Of a stretch of 35,438 nt of DNA, positions 22,274-30,765 are shown one piece after another. Both the position numbers and the translations under genes were made by a program. Each line of letters starts with the position of its first letter. The first letter of the stretch is position 1. The notes beneath the pieces are model-generated. The model was given only the letters and a program-made list of their open reading frames with translations, did not search any database and was not told the DNA's origin. The stretch is from Phycisphaeraceae bacterium (GTDB taxonomy: Bacteria; Planctomycetota; Phycisphaerae; Phycisphaerales; Phycisphaeraceae). The stretch spans positions 1 to 35,438 of the forward strand of contig JANQSF010000089.1 of the NCBI GenBank assembly GCA_028284155.1. Reading direction: 5' to 3'.

Positions 22274-22837
22274 GTGAAATCGCAGGATGTCCGCAACGGA
22301 ACGGCACTCGAGATCGACGGCCAGGTCTGGGTCGTCGTCAACTACGACCACGTCAAGCCAGGCAAGGGGCCGGCCTATACACAGGTCAAGCTGAAGAACA
22401 TCGCGACGGGCAACCACATGGAAAAACGATTGCGGAGTGGCGAGGATGTGCAGACGACGAACCTCGACCGTCGCGAGATGGAATACCTGTACAGCGACAA
22501 CACCGGCGCAGTGTTTATGGACGGCGAGAGCTATGAGCAGGCCACCGTGCCGGAAGGAATACTGGGCAACGCGTTGGATTACCTCAAGCCGAACGGCTCG
22601 TGCACGATCCTGTTCCACGGCGCGAACCCGGTGACGCTTGAACTGCCCGCCTCGGTCGAGTTGGAGATCACCGACACACCGCCGGGCATCAAGGGCGCAA
22701 CAGCGACGAACCAGCTCAAGGAAGCGACCTGCGAAACCGGGTTGAAGACGAAGGTCCCGCCGTTCATCAAGATCGGCGAGGTCGTGAAGGTATCGACCGA
22801 CACGGGCGAGTATCTCGGTCGCGTGACGGGTGATTAG
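22274..22837 (+). CDS. efp: Translation elongation factor P
   Basis: 187 residues, full length, three beta-barrel domains. The N-terminal domain carries VKPGKGPAYTQVKLKNI, with Lys31 at the tip that reaches the peptidyl-transferase centre and can be modified. The C-terminal domain ends in VPPFIKIGEVVKVSTDTGEY, close to the EF-P signature. EF-P rescues ribosomes stalled at polyproline. GTG 22274 is the start because it follows AAGGAG at ideal spacing and gives the standard N-terminus (MKSQDVRNG). No EpmA/EpmB or EarP modification gene is in the window. Confidence 0.98.
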   Translation: MKSQDVRNGTALEIDGQVWVVVNYDHVKPGKGPAYTQVKLKNIATGNHMEKRLRSGEDVQTTNLDRREMEYLYSDNTGAVFMDGESYEQATVPEGILGNALDYLKPNGSCTILFHGANPVTLELPASVELEITDTPPGIKGATATNQLKEATCETGLKTKVPPFIKIGEVVKVSTDTGEYLGRVTGD

Positions 22838-23022
22838 CGTCGATCCCGTCGAGCGAGCTTTTCAATACGTCGCCGGGGCTTCGTGCGGGTCTTGGCTTGG
22901 CGTGTAAGTCCGCTGTTCCGCATGGAATAGCGCCTGTCGTGCGGTGGGGGCGACCGTTCCCACATCGAGACGGCCCCCGCCTAACATTACGACGAGTGAC
23001 GTAACCCCTGCGAGATCAGGTG

Positions 23023-23826
23023 ATGACCAGCCAGTTCATGCGTCGGTTTGTATGCGGCGCTGTAATGATCGTATTGACCGTTGGCTTGACCGCGTGCGAC
23101 GACGGTTTCGAGCCGGTGTCGAAGCGCGAAGCCCCGGCCGATGACACAGCCCGTCAAGCAGCGAATCTCGACGATCAGTCCGATACGCCAAACGTCGACA
23201 ACGATGAGGCGTCGAAGAAATTTGTCGAACCAGAACCTTGGCCTGCGCGGGAAAAGCGTTGGCAGCTCGGCACGGACTATCGGTTCACCGATCAGAGCGG
23301 CCAGGCGATAAGACTGTCTGACCTGAAAGGACGACCGCTGGTCATCTCGTACTTCTTCACGCACTGCAACAACCCGGAGATGTGCCCAAAGATCGTTACC
23401 GAGTTCGCGAAGATGCAGCGACTCGCCGACGAGGTTGACCTGAAAGACAAGGTCTGGTTCATTCTCGTCAGTTTCGACCCCGGCCGCGACACGCCGGAGC
23501 TGTTAACCCAAACCGCTGAAGGGCGTGGCTTTCGATTTGACAACGGCCGAATGCTGATTCCGAACACGCAGCAATTCAGCGAGTTCAAAGAGGAGTACGC
23601 GGTGCGGGCTGGACGGATGGGGGCCGGCGGACAGATCAATCACAAAGTTGACCTGCGCGTGCTCGACCACGAATTCGGCGAGGTGCGCAACATTGGCGGC
23701 TTCTGGAAGAACGAAGACATCATCGACGACCTGAAGCGCCTGGTCGAAGAGCAGGCCGCGGCCGTGCCTAAGGCCGAGACGGTTCAGAACAAGGTCGACG
23801 ACGATCGGCCTCTCACCAGCCCTTGA
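23023..23826 (+). CDS. SCO1/SenC-family thioredoxin-fold lipoprotein
   Basis: 267 residues. Positions 1-25 are a lipoprotein signal with lipobox LTAC (Cys25), so the protein should be anchored facing the periplasm. An acidic linker of about 45 residues precedes a thioredoxin-like SCO domain starting at about 88 (FTDQSGQAIRLSDLKGRPLV). The metal/redox site reads THCNNPEMCPK. Cys115 and Cys121 are five residues apart, where classical SCO proteins have CxxxCP. The distal His is probably His207 (INHKVDL). SCO proteins deliver copper to, or reduce, the CuA site of cytochrome oxidase; the spacing leaves that uncertain here. ATG 23023 or 23038 are both possible starts. The end overlaps the convergent hydrolase gene by 14 bp. 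Confidence 0.85.
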   Translation: MTSQFMRRFVCGAVMIVLTVGLTACDDGFEPVSKREAPADDTARQAANLDDQSDTPNVDNDEASKKFVEPEPWPAREKRWQLGTDYRFTDQSGQAIRLSDLKGRPLVISYFFTHCNNPEMCPKIVTEFAKMQRLADEVDLKDKVWFILVSFDPGRDTPELLTQTAEGRGFRFDNGRMLIPNTQQFSEFKEEYAVRAGRMGAGGQINHKVDLRVLDHEFGEVRNIGGFWKNEDIIDDLKRLVEEQAAAVPKAETVQNKVDDDRPLTSP

Positions 23827-24619
23827 GCCAATCGATCAGCAGGGTCGTCCACGACTTGAGCTTTTCGTTGTTGCCGGCCAACCCCACGCCGTGTCGCCCG
23901 TGCGGGTAGACATGCAGCGCGTAGGGCACTTTGTGCTTCGTTAGCGCGGCGGCGAAGTTCAGACTGTTTTCGACAGGGACCGGGCCGTCGTCCGCCGTGT
24001 GGAACATGAACGTCGGCGGGTTCTTCGGCGTGACGTGCAACTCGTTCGAGAATTGCCTGCGCCGTTGCTCGCTCGGGTCGGCCCCGAGCAGGTTTGCGGC
24101 CGAGCCCTTGTGGTACCGCGTGACCATCGACACGACCGGGTAGCCGAGGATGCAGCGGTTTGGCCGAGCGGGGAACTTGTCTACAAGATCGTCGTGTTCG
24201 TCCTTGTGCAGGTCGGGCTGCGTGGCCGTCGTCGCGGCGAGGTGGCCGCCGGCGCTGAAGCCCATGATGCCAACCTTGTGGGCGTCGATGTTCAGTTCGT
24301 CGGCCAGGGATCGCACGACGCGGATCGCGCGGGCGGCGTCGGCCATCGGGGCGGGGAAGCGGTAGGGCGACACGCGGTAGTGACACACGACACCGACGTA
24401 GCCGTGCTTGGCGAACAATTCGGCGAACGGCCGACCCTCGTGCGGGGCACGTGTGCCGTACCCGCCGCCGGGGCAGACGACGATCGCGGGCACGGGGCGG
24501 GTCGGTTTTTCAGCGGGTGCGTATATCTCGATGAGCGGGCGCGGTTTGCCCGCACGGTCCTTGATGTTGTTGTGCGGGCAATCGTTCGGCCAAAGGTTCA
24601 CGACACGCGGGTTGGGCAT
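23813..24619 (-). CDS. Alpha/beta hydrolase (BD-FAE/acetyl-esterase-like)
   Basis: 268 residues. The fold markers are the oxyanion motif CPGGGYGTRAPHEG (49-62), the nucleophile elbow GFSAGGH with Ser122, an acid in HTADDGPV (Asp210/211) and His243 in GRHGVGL. It has no signal peptide and is probably a cytoplasmic carboxyl-esterase acting on acylated sugars or similar small esters; the substrate cannot be told. The Gly-rich CPGGGY and FMFHTADDGPVPVENS segments resemble acetyl-xylan-esterase-like members. ATG 24619 follows GGAG at suitable spacing. It is convergent and overlapping with the SCO-like gene and divergent from dnaE. Confidence 0.88.
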   Translation of the reverse strand: MPNPRVVNLWPNDCPHNNIKDRAGKPRPLIEIYAPAEKPTRPVPAIVVCPGGGYGTRAPHEGRPFAELFAKHGYVGVVCHYRVSPYRFPAPMADAARAIRVVRSLADELNIDAHKVGIMGFSAGGHLAATTATQPDLHKDEHDDLVDKFPARPNRCILGYPVVSMVTRYHKGSAANLLGADPSEQRRRQFSNELHVTPKNPPTFMFHTADDGPVPVENSLNFAAALTKHKVPYALHVYPHGRHGVGLAGNNEKLKSWTTLLIDWLKGW

Positions 24620-24707
24620 CACGAGGCTCCGAAGTTTTGCACAATGACCGAAACAATCGCCGCGCGACTGGCATCACGCATCCGGTCGGATAGACTACCA
24701 GATGCGA

Positions 24708-24741
24708 GCGCTCCGCAGCCGCGTGCGGCTTAGCGCTCCGC
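24708..24741. repeat. REP-like palindrome, copy 1
   Basis: AGCCGCGTGCGGCT (24717-24730) is a self-complementary hairpin followed by TTAGCGC. GCGCTCCGC flanks it on both sides as a direct repeat (24708-24716 and 24733-24741). The AGCCGC-nTGCGGCTTAGCGC core recurs at 32807-32825. It sits in the 164-bp divergent gap between the hydrolase gene and dnaE. Confidence 0.6.
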
Positions 24742-24783
24742 CCGGGTCAGCAGTCATCAACCTCGATTCAGAGAGTGCCAAGG

Positions 24784-27700
24784 ATGGCCGACGCAGTCGA
24801 TATCCCTCAGCCGGCGACCGACGACACGCTTCCGACGCCGCGATTCGTCCACCTCCACCTGCACAGCCAATACTCACTGCTCGACGGAGGCAACCGGCTC
24901 GACCGCCTGGTCAAACGCGTCGCCGAGTTGGGCATGGACGCGGTGGCCGTGACCGACCACGGCAACCTGTTCGGCGCAGCCGAGTTTTATCGACGCGCCA
25001 AGGATGCGGGCGTCAAGCCGATCCTCGGCATCGAGGCGTACGTCGCGCCGGACATCAACGGCCAACAAAGCGACCGCAAGAGCCGCGAGTACACCGGCGT
25101 CATGGACGGCGGGTTCCACCTCGTCCTGTTGGCGGAGAACCAGGCCGGCTGGCAGAACCTGATCAAGCTCAGTTCCGACGCGTTCATCGACGGCTTCTAC
25201 TACAAGCCGCGGATGGACAAGACGACGCTGCGGCAGTGGGGCGACGGGATCATCGCGATCAACGGCCACCTCGGGTCGTCGGTCGCGTACCACCTGGTCA
25301 AGTACGTGCAGACGAACGACCGTGTCAATTACGACCGGGCACGCGACGAAGCGATCTGGCACGCCCAGACGTTCGGCAAGAACGCCGACGGCGAGCCGTG
25401 CTTCTACCTCGAACTGCAACGGCACGACACACAGCTCCAGGAAGACATCAACCCGCACATCATCCAGCTCGCCCGCGAACTCGACCTGCCGCTGGTCTGC
25501 GACAACGACGCGCACTTCCTGCTCGAAGAAGACTGGGACACGCACGACACGCTCTGCTGCATCTCGATGGGCAAGGTCAAGACGGAAGAGAAACGCCTGC
25601 GCTACCCGCGCGAGCTGTACGTCAAAGGCCCGCAGCAGATGGCCGAGCGCTTCGAGGATGTCCCCGAGGCGATCGAAAACACACGACGCATCGCCGACCG
25701 TTGCAACGTTGAGATCGATTTCAAAGCAAACCACGCGCCGGTGGTACGGATCGAGAAAACGACCGACGCGACACTCGCCACTAAAAGTGAGTCCCCGTTT
25801 AGCGGCGAGCCCGCAGGGCCGCCTTCCGACACTCATGCGCCGATCGGTTCCACCGACTGGTACAAGGCATACTGCGCGCAATTCGAGCTGCTCCCCTTTG
25901 ATGCGACGCGCGACCACGACCTGACGGCCGACGACCTCAAGGCCGAGTGCGACGCCGCGCTGCGTGAACTGTCCGAGGCCGGCGCGGTCTGGCGGTACGG
26001 CGTTGACGGCATCACTGACGCCATCCGCGCCCGGCTCGATCGCGAGCTGCGCATCCTGGCCGACAAAGACATCAGTGCGTACTTCCTGATCGTCTGGGAC
26101 TTCTGCAACGAGGCGAGGCGACGCGGCATCCCGGTCAACGCGCGCGGCTCGGGCGTCGGCACGATGGTCGGTTACGTGCTCGGCCTATCCAACGCATGCC
26201 CGGTGCAGTACGGCCTGCTGTTCGAGCGGTTCACCGACCCGGACCGCAGCGAATACCCCGACATCGATATCGACCTCTGCCAGGACGGCCGGGCGGAGAT
26301 CATCGAGTACGTCCGTCAGAAGTACGGCCACGTCGCGCAGATCATCACCTTCAACGTGCTCAAAGCCAAGGCGGCTGTGCGCGACGTCGGTCGCGTGTTC
26401 GACCTGCCGCTGCCGGAGGTCGACAAGATCTGCAAGCTGATCGGCGACCAGCTTGGCATGACGATCGACAAGGCGTTGGAGCAGGAGCCGGACCTCAAGC
26501 AGCTATGCGACGACAACCCGCTGCACCGCGATGTGGTCGAGACCGCGCGCAAGCTCGAAGGCATGGCGAGACACGCGGGCGTCCACGCGGCCGGCGTCAT
26601 CATGGCCACGCAGCCGCTGGACAACATCGTCCCGCTCTACAAGCCGCCGGGAACCGAACAGATTGTCACACAGTGGGACGGCCCGACCTGTGAGAAGGTC
26701 GGTCTGCTCAAGATGGATTTCCTGGGCCTGCGCACGCTATCGATCATCGAGCGCGCCAAAGAACTCGTCAGCGCAACGCTCGACAACGAAACGATCCGAA
26801 CAACTGTCGCAAGGCCTGCGGACTCAAGTCCGCAGGCCCAATCGGCAATCGGCAATCGGCAATCGACAATTGAACACGACCCCCTCGACCTCGAACGCCT
26901 CACGTTCGACGACCAGCGTGTGTTCGAGTTGTTCCGCCGCGGCGAGACGGCCGGCGTGTTTCAGTTTGAGTCGGGCGGCATGCGCAACCTGCTCATGGGC
27001 ATGAAGCCCGACCGTTTGGAAGACCTGATCGCCGCCAACGCGCTGTTTCGGCCGGGGCCGATGGAACTTATCCCGGATTACGTCGACCGCAAGCACGGTC
27101 GGGCGCAGGTGCCGAAGGTGCACGACATCGTCGACGGCTTCACGGCTGAGACGTACGGCATCATGATCTACCAGGAACAGGTCATGCAGATCGTCCACGA
27201 GTTGGGCGGCATCCCGCTGCGCGCGGCGTACTCGCTCATCAAGGCGATCAGCAAGAAGAAGAAGTCGATCATTGATGAGTCGCGGCCGAAGTTCATTGAC
27301 GGCGCGGCCGAGAAGGGCCTACCCAAACAGCAGGCGGCCGAACTGTTCGAGTTGATCCTCAAGTTCGCCGGTTACGGCTTCAACAAGAGCCACTCGACAG
27401 GCTACGCGATCGTTGCGTACCAGACGGCCTACCTCAAGACGTTCTTCCCCGTGCAGTACATGGCGGCCGTGCTCACCTACGAGTCGGTCAACACCGACAA
27501 GGTCGTCGAGTACATCGACGAATGCCGCCGCACACGGTATCCCGACCCGAACAAAGAGCGCGGTATCGAGATCCGCCCGCCGGACATCAACCTGTCGCAC
27601 GTCGCGTTCACGGTCGTTTATGAAGACGACGAGCCGCGCGACGCCAACCACGGCCACATCCGCTTTGGCCTCAGCGCCGTCAAGGGCGTCGGTGAGAAGG

Positions 27701-28866
27701 CCGTGCTGACGATCATCGAACAGCGCAAGAAGGACGGGCCGTTCACCAGCCTGTACAACTTCTGCGAGCGCGTCCCGCAAACGCTGGTCAACAAGGCTGT
27801 GATCGAATCACTGATCAAGTGCGGCGCGTTCGATTCGGTGCATGGGATCGACCACCGCGCCGCCATGGTCGCCACGATCGACCAGGCCATGAACCGCGGC
27901 GCGCAAGAGGCCGAGCTGCGGTCGAGCGACGACTTCCTGTTCGGGGCCGTCGCCAGCGACAGCAAGGCCAACGACGAAAAAGACGATGAGCCGTCCCTGC
28001 CCAGCGTGCGGCCGTGGACGCAGCCCGAAGCGCTTGAGCAGGAAAAGAAGGTGCTGGGCTTCTACGTGTCCAGCCACCCGCTCGACGAGCACCGCGAGAC
28101 GATCGACAAGTTCACCAATATCGACATCGGCGATATCGAGCAGGTCGCGGCCGATGTCGAAGTGGTCATCGGCGGCATGCTGACGCGCGTCCGCCAGACG
28201 TTCGTCAAGAACGGCCGAAGCGCCGGGCAGAAGATGGCCATGATCACCATCGAAGACCGCACCGGCTCGATCGAGGGGGTCGTGTTCTCCGACGCCTACG
28301 CCATCGCCGCGCCGCTGCTCGAAACCGATGGCCTGGTCATGCTCAAGGGCAAGGTCGACCGCCGGCGGGAGTCGCCCAACATCATCGTCAACGAGGTCAT
28401 CCCGATCGGGCAGGCCAAGGCGCAACTGACCAGCGGCGTGAAGATCGTCCTGAGCGAGGGCGCGTCGGTCGGTTCGCCGCACGGCAATGGGAATGGCAAC
28501 GGCAACGGCAACGGCTCGCAGCCGATCAATGGCGAGTTGAACAGGCTCAGCACGCTGCTGCGTCAGGCGCAGTCGAGCAACGGGCGGTCCGGTTCAGCAG
28601 AGGTCTACTTCGAGCTGCGCGAAGGCGGGCACATCGTCACGCTGCGCGTGAACGGCCTGCGTGTCGCGGTCACGCACGACCTGACGGACCGGATCGTGAT
28701 GGTGCTCAAGGGCAAGGGCTCGTGCGAACTGCTCGGCCCACCCAAGTTGCTCAACCGCGCGTCGCCCAACAAGACGATCCTGCACGACGACGCGGCCGTC
28801 GCACAGCCAAGACTGCGCCGCGAAGCGGCCGAGGGCGAGTCGTGCGCGAGTATTGATCGGTATTGA
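24784..28866 (+). CDS. dnaE: DNA polymerase III alpha subunit
   Basis: 1360 residues, longer than typical DnaE (about 1150-1180). The PHP domain starts FVHLHLHSQYSLLDGG at about 22. The palm carries the catalytic acids Asp493 and Asp495 in YPDIDIDLCQDG and Asp645 in KMDFLGLRTLSIIERAK. Finger segments include GVFQFESGGMRNL, NALFRPGPMELI and NKSHSTGYAIVAYQTAYL. An OB-fold domain near the end reads VVIGGMLTRVRQ then MITIEDRTGSIEGVVFSDAY. The extra length comes partly from insertions at about 326-350 and 672-697 that are made of palindromic or tandem-repeat DNA, plus a Gly-Asn linker. ATG 24784 is the likely start. This is the replicative polymerase; nothing suggests an ImuC-type paralogue, and no imuA/imuB is nearby. 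Confidence 0.97.
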   Translation: MADAVDIPQPATDDTLPTPRFVHLHLHSQYSLLDGGNRLDRLVKRVAELGMDAVAVTDHGNLFGAAEFYRRAKDAGVKPILGIEAYVAPDINGQQSDRKSREYTGVMDGGFHLVLLAENQAGWQNLIKLSSDAFIDGFYYKPRMDKTTLRQWGDGIIAINGHLGSSVAYHLVKYVQTNDRVNYDRARDEAIWHAQTFGKNADGEPCFYLELQRHDTQLQEDINPHIIQLARELDLPLVCDNDAHFLLEEDWDTHDTLCCISMGKVKTEEKRLRYPRELYVKGPQQMAERFEDVPEAIENTRRIADRCNVEIDFKANHAPVVRIEKTTDATLATKSESPFSGEPAGPPSDTHAPIGSTDWYKAYCAQFELLPFDATRDHDLTADDLKAECDAALRELSEAGAVWRYGVDGITDAIRARLDRELRILADKDISAYFLIVWDFCNEARRRGIPVNARGSGVGTMVGYVLGLSNACPVQYGLLFERFTDPDRSEYPDIDIDLCQDGRAEIIEYVRQKYGHVAQIITFNVLKAKAAVRDVGRVFDLPLPEVDKICKLIGDQLGMTIDKALEQEPDLKQLCDDNPLHRDVVETARKLEGMARHAGVHAAGVIMATQPLDNIVPLYKPPGTEQIVTQWDGPTCEKVGLLKMDFLGLRTLSIIERAKELVSATLDNETIRTTVARPADSSPQAQSAIGNRQSTIEHDPLDLERLTFDDQRVFELFRRGETAGVFQFESGGMRNLLMGMKPDRLEDLIAANALFRPGPMELIPDYVDRKHGRAQVPKVHDIVDGFTAETYGIMIYQEQVMQIVHELGGIPLRAAYSLIKAISKKKKSIIDESRPKFIDGAAEKGLPKQQAAELFELILKFAGYGFNKSHSTGYAIVAYQTAYLKTFFPVQYMAAVLTYESVNTDKVVEYIDECRRTRYPDPNKERGIEIRPPDINLSHVAFTVVYEDDEPRDANHGHIRFGLSAVKGVGEKAVLTIIEQRKKDGPFTSLYNFCERVPQTLVNKAVIESLIKCGAFDSVHGIDHRAAMVATIDQAMNRGAQEAELRSSDDFLFGAVASDSKANDEKDDEPSLPSVRPWTQPEALEQEKKVLGFYVSSHPLDEHRETIDKFTNIDIGDIEQVAADVEVVIGGMLTRVRQTFVKNGRSAGQKMAMITIEDRTGSIEGVVFSDAYAIAAPLLETDGLVMLKGKVDRRRESPNIIVNEVIPIGQAKAQLTSGVKIVLSEGASVGSPHGNGNGNGNGNGSQPINGELNRLSTLLRQAQSSNGRSGSAEVYFELREGGHIVTLRVNGLRVAVTHDLTDRIVMVLKGKGSCELLGPPKLLNRASPNKTILHDDAAVAQPRLRREAAEGESCASIDRY
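25795..25832. repeat. 38-bp palindromic repeat inserted in frame inside dnaE
   Basis: Identical except for one base (A for T) to the intergenic copy at 9822-9859. In dnaE it encodes PFSGEPAGPPSDT, residues 338-350. It falls in a linker between the PHP and polymerase parts, where other DnaE proteins run directly from the FKxxHAPV strand to the next helix. Confidence 0.8.
26813..26867. repeat. 12-bp perfect hairpin plus AATCGGC tandem repeat inside dnaE
   Basis: GGCCTGCGGACT-CA-AGTCCGCAGGCC (26813-26838) is a perfect 12-bp stem. It is followed at once by four heptamers: AATCGGC at 26840, 26847 and 26854, then AATCGAC at 26861. The tract is in frame and encodes a Pro/Ser/Gln-rich linker (PADSSPQAQSAIGNRQST) just before the LTFDDQRVFELF segment. 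Confidence 0.8.
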
Positions 28867-28885
28867 GTCCGGTCGCCCGGGGTGC

Positions 28886-28953
28886 CTGTGAATAAGCGAA
28901 GCGTTTCACGGAACTGGATGTCCAATCCCGTGAAACGCTTCGCTTATTCACAG
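28886..28953. repeat. Large perfect inverted repeat between dnaE and the CDGSH gene
   Basis: Left arm 28886-28911 (CTGTGAATAAGCGAAGCGTT then TCACGG) is exactly complementary to right arm 28928-28953, with a 16-base loop. Four more pairs follow after one mismatch (28881-28884 with 28955-28958). The genes on either side converge on it. It may be a bidirectional terminator, although no T-run is present, or a MITE/REP-type element. Confidence 0.8.
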
Positions 28954-29019
28954 CCACCCAGCGATCTTGTCCCGGCCCTGGGCCGGGGCTGAAGGGTTCA
29001 CAGGCCCACGATTGGGTGC

Positions 29020-29229
29020 CTACGCGTCCTGCGTATCGACAACGTTCATCCGTTCGTCGTCGTACACATACACCTTGCTGTCATCCGTCTCTTCCTGTCG
29101 GCAGGTCTTGTGCGACCCGTCGCAGTACGGCAGGTTCTGACTCAAGCCGCAGGCACACACCCACACGCTCTTGCCCTGCGGCGGGATTTCGATCGGGCCC
29201 ATCGCGTCGTGTCGGACGAGTCTGGCCAT
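29020..29229 (-). CDS. CDGSH-type iron-sulfur protein
   Basis: 69 residues with the [2Fe-2S] CDGSH motif CACGLSQNLPYCDGSHK: three Cys and one His in the C-x-C-x(8)-C-DGSH arrangement. Small proteins of this kind are redox-active cluster carriers, and the physiological partner is usually unknown. The C-terminal 25 residues are acidic. ATG 29229 overlaps the stop of the symporter gene (TGATG) and has GAGGAG upstream, so it is translationally coupled to that gene. It converges with dnaE across the large inverted repeat. Confidence 0.92.
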   Translation of the reverse strand: MARLVRHDAMGPIEIPPQGKSVWVCACGLSQNLPYCDGSHKTCRQEETDDSKVYVYDDERMNVVDTQDA

Positions 29230-30731
29230 CACGGGGTCTCCTCGGTGTCGTTGTCATCGGACGGCTCGGTTGATTCAGGCGTCGCGGGCGCATCAGTGAC
29301 GTGATCGGTCAGCACGCCGGCCTCGCCCTCGCTCTTGGCCACGACGATCGCGCCGCACGAGTCGGAAAAGACGTTGACGGCTGTGCGGCACATGTCCAGC
29401 AGGCGATCAAAGACGAGCAGGATGGGCATGCCGACCGCGGCGAACGGGTAGGTTACGTCGGTCTTGTTGGCGACCTGCGTCGTCAGCGAGTCGAGGATGA
29501 TGACGATCGCGACGAGCGAGGCCGACGGCACGCCCGCGACGCCGATGCTGGTCAACAACGCGACCATGACGACGAAGAATTGCTGGCCGAACGACAACTC
29601 GACGCCAAACGCCTGCACAATGAAGATCGCGGCGACACACTCGTAAAGCGCCGTGCCGTCCATGTTCACCGTCGCGCCCAGCGGCAGGACGAAGCTGCCC
29701 GTCCGGTTCGACACGCCGGCGCGGTTCTCGACGCAATTCAGCGTGACGGGCAACGTCGCGCTGCTGCTGGCCGTACTGAACGCCGTCATCAGCGCGGGGC
29801 CCATCGCCTTGAAGTGTCGCAGCGGGTTGACCCGCGCGACGAACGCGAGCAGCAGCGGCAACACGACGAACGCATGCAGCGCCAGCGCGACCAGTACGGT
29901 GACGGTGAACTTGACGATGCTCGTGCCAAACTCGTCGAACCGGTCGTCCGGCGTGAGGCGTGCGTAGTTCTCCGCGACGGTCGCGGCGATCATCATGCCC
30001 ACGCCGATCGGTGCGAACCGCAGGACAAGACTCGTGACCGCCATGCTGATGTCGTAAATCGCTTGCCAGAAATCGGTCATGACGTGACGCTGCCGCTCGG
30101 CGATGCGCGTCAGAAAAAAGCCGACCAGCAGCGACACGACGATCAACCCGAGCAGGTTGCCCTCGACCGCGGCCTTGACCGGGTTGTCGGGGACCATCGT
30201 GCGGAACACATCCAGAAAGTCAGTGCCGGTCTTGCCGGCCGACTTGTCCGTCATCGTCTTGGCTTCGCTCTCGAAATTCGCCGCGCTTTGGGTGGTGAAC
30301 AGTGGCTTGTCCGGGTCGCTCTGGCCCGGGTTGACCACGTTGACCAGCACCAGGCCGATGAGGATGGCGATCGTGCTGGTCGTCAGGTAGTAGCCCAACG
30401 TCTTGAGCCCAAGACGACCGAAGCCGGCCCGCGCGCCCATGCCGGTGATGGCCAACACGATCGAACTGGTCACCAGCGGAATGATGATGAGCTTCAACCC
30501 GTTGAGAAACAGGTCGCCCAACAGGTCGTAAAGCAGATAGTCCCACCGCGCGGTGACGATGCCGGCCGCTTGTTTTTGGTCACCCGCCGCCTCCGCCGCG
30601 TTCAGTGCGACAAGTGCGCTGACATATCCGAGCAACGCCCCGACAATGAGGCCGAGCAGGATCTGCCAGTGCAGTTTCCAACGCCAGACGGCGTACCACT
30701 GCGTCGGGCTGATGTCGTTCGTTGTGTTCAT
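29229..30731 (-). CDS. Dicarboxylate/amino acid:cation (Na+ or H+) symporter, DAACS family
   Basis: 500 residues, a multi-pass inner-membrane protein of the GltP/DctA/EAAT fold. The re-entrant hairpin signatures are AFSTASSSATLPVT (HP1) and GVAGVPSASLVAIVII (HP2). The unwound TM7 motif is LPLGATVNMDGTALYE. These motifs define binding of acidic substrate and cation; the exact substrate (glutamate, aspartate, C4-dicarboxylate) cannot be told. Compared with GltP there is an extra loop of about 60 residues after the second conserved block (NPGQSDPDKPLF through DKSAGKTGTDFLDVF) and a 35-residue acidic C-terminal tail. It is coupled to the CDGSH gene downstream. Confidence 0.95.
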   Translation of the reverse strand: MNTTNDISPTQWYAVWRWKLHWQILLGLIVGALLGYVSALVALNAAEAAGDQKQAAGIVTARWDYLLYDLLGDLFLNGLKLIIIPLVTSSIVLAITGMGARAGFGRLGLKTLGYYLTTSTIAILIGLVLVNVVNPGQSDPDKPLFTTQSAANFESEAKTMTDKSAGKTGTDFLDVFRTMVPDNPVKAAVEGNLLGLIVVSLLVGFFLTRIAERQRHVMTDFWQAIYDISMAVTSLVLRFAPIGVGMMIAATVAENYARLTPDDRFDEFGTSIVKFTVTVLVALALHAFVVLPLLLAFVARVNPLRHFKAMGPALMTAFSTASSSATLPVTLNCVENRAGVSNRTGSFVLPLGATVNMDGTALYECVAAIFIVQAFGVELSFGQQFFVVMVALLTSIGVAGVPSASLVAIVIILDSLTTQVANKTDVTYPFAAVGMPILLVFDRLLDMCRTAVNVFSDSCGAIVVAKSEGEAGVLTDHVTDAPATPESTEPSDDNDTEETP

Positions 30732-30765
30732 GTGAACGTCAGATCAGGTACTGATCGGATTGAGC

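Noticed and set aside
26840..26867. Heptamer array as a CRISPR-like repeat
   Set aside because: The units are contiguous without spacers and lie inside dnaE.
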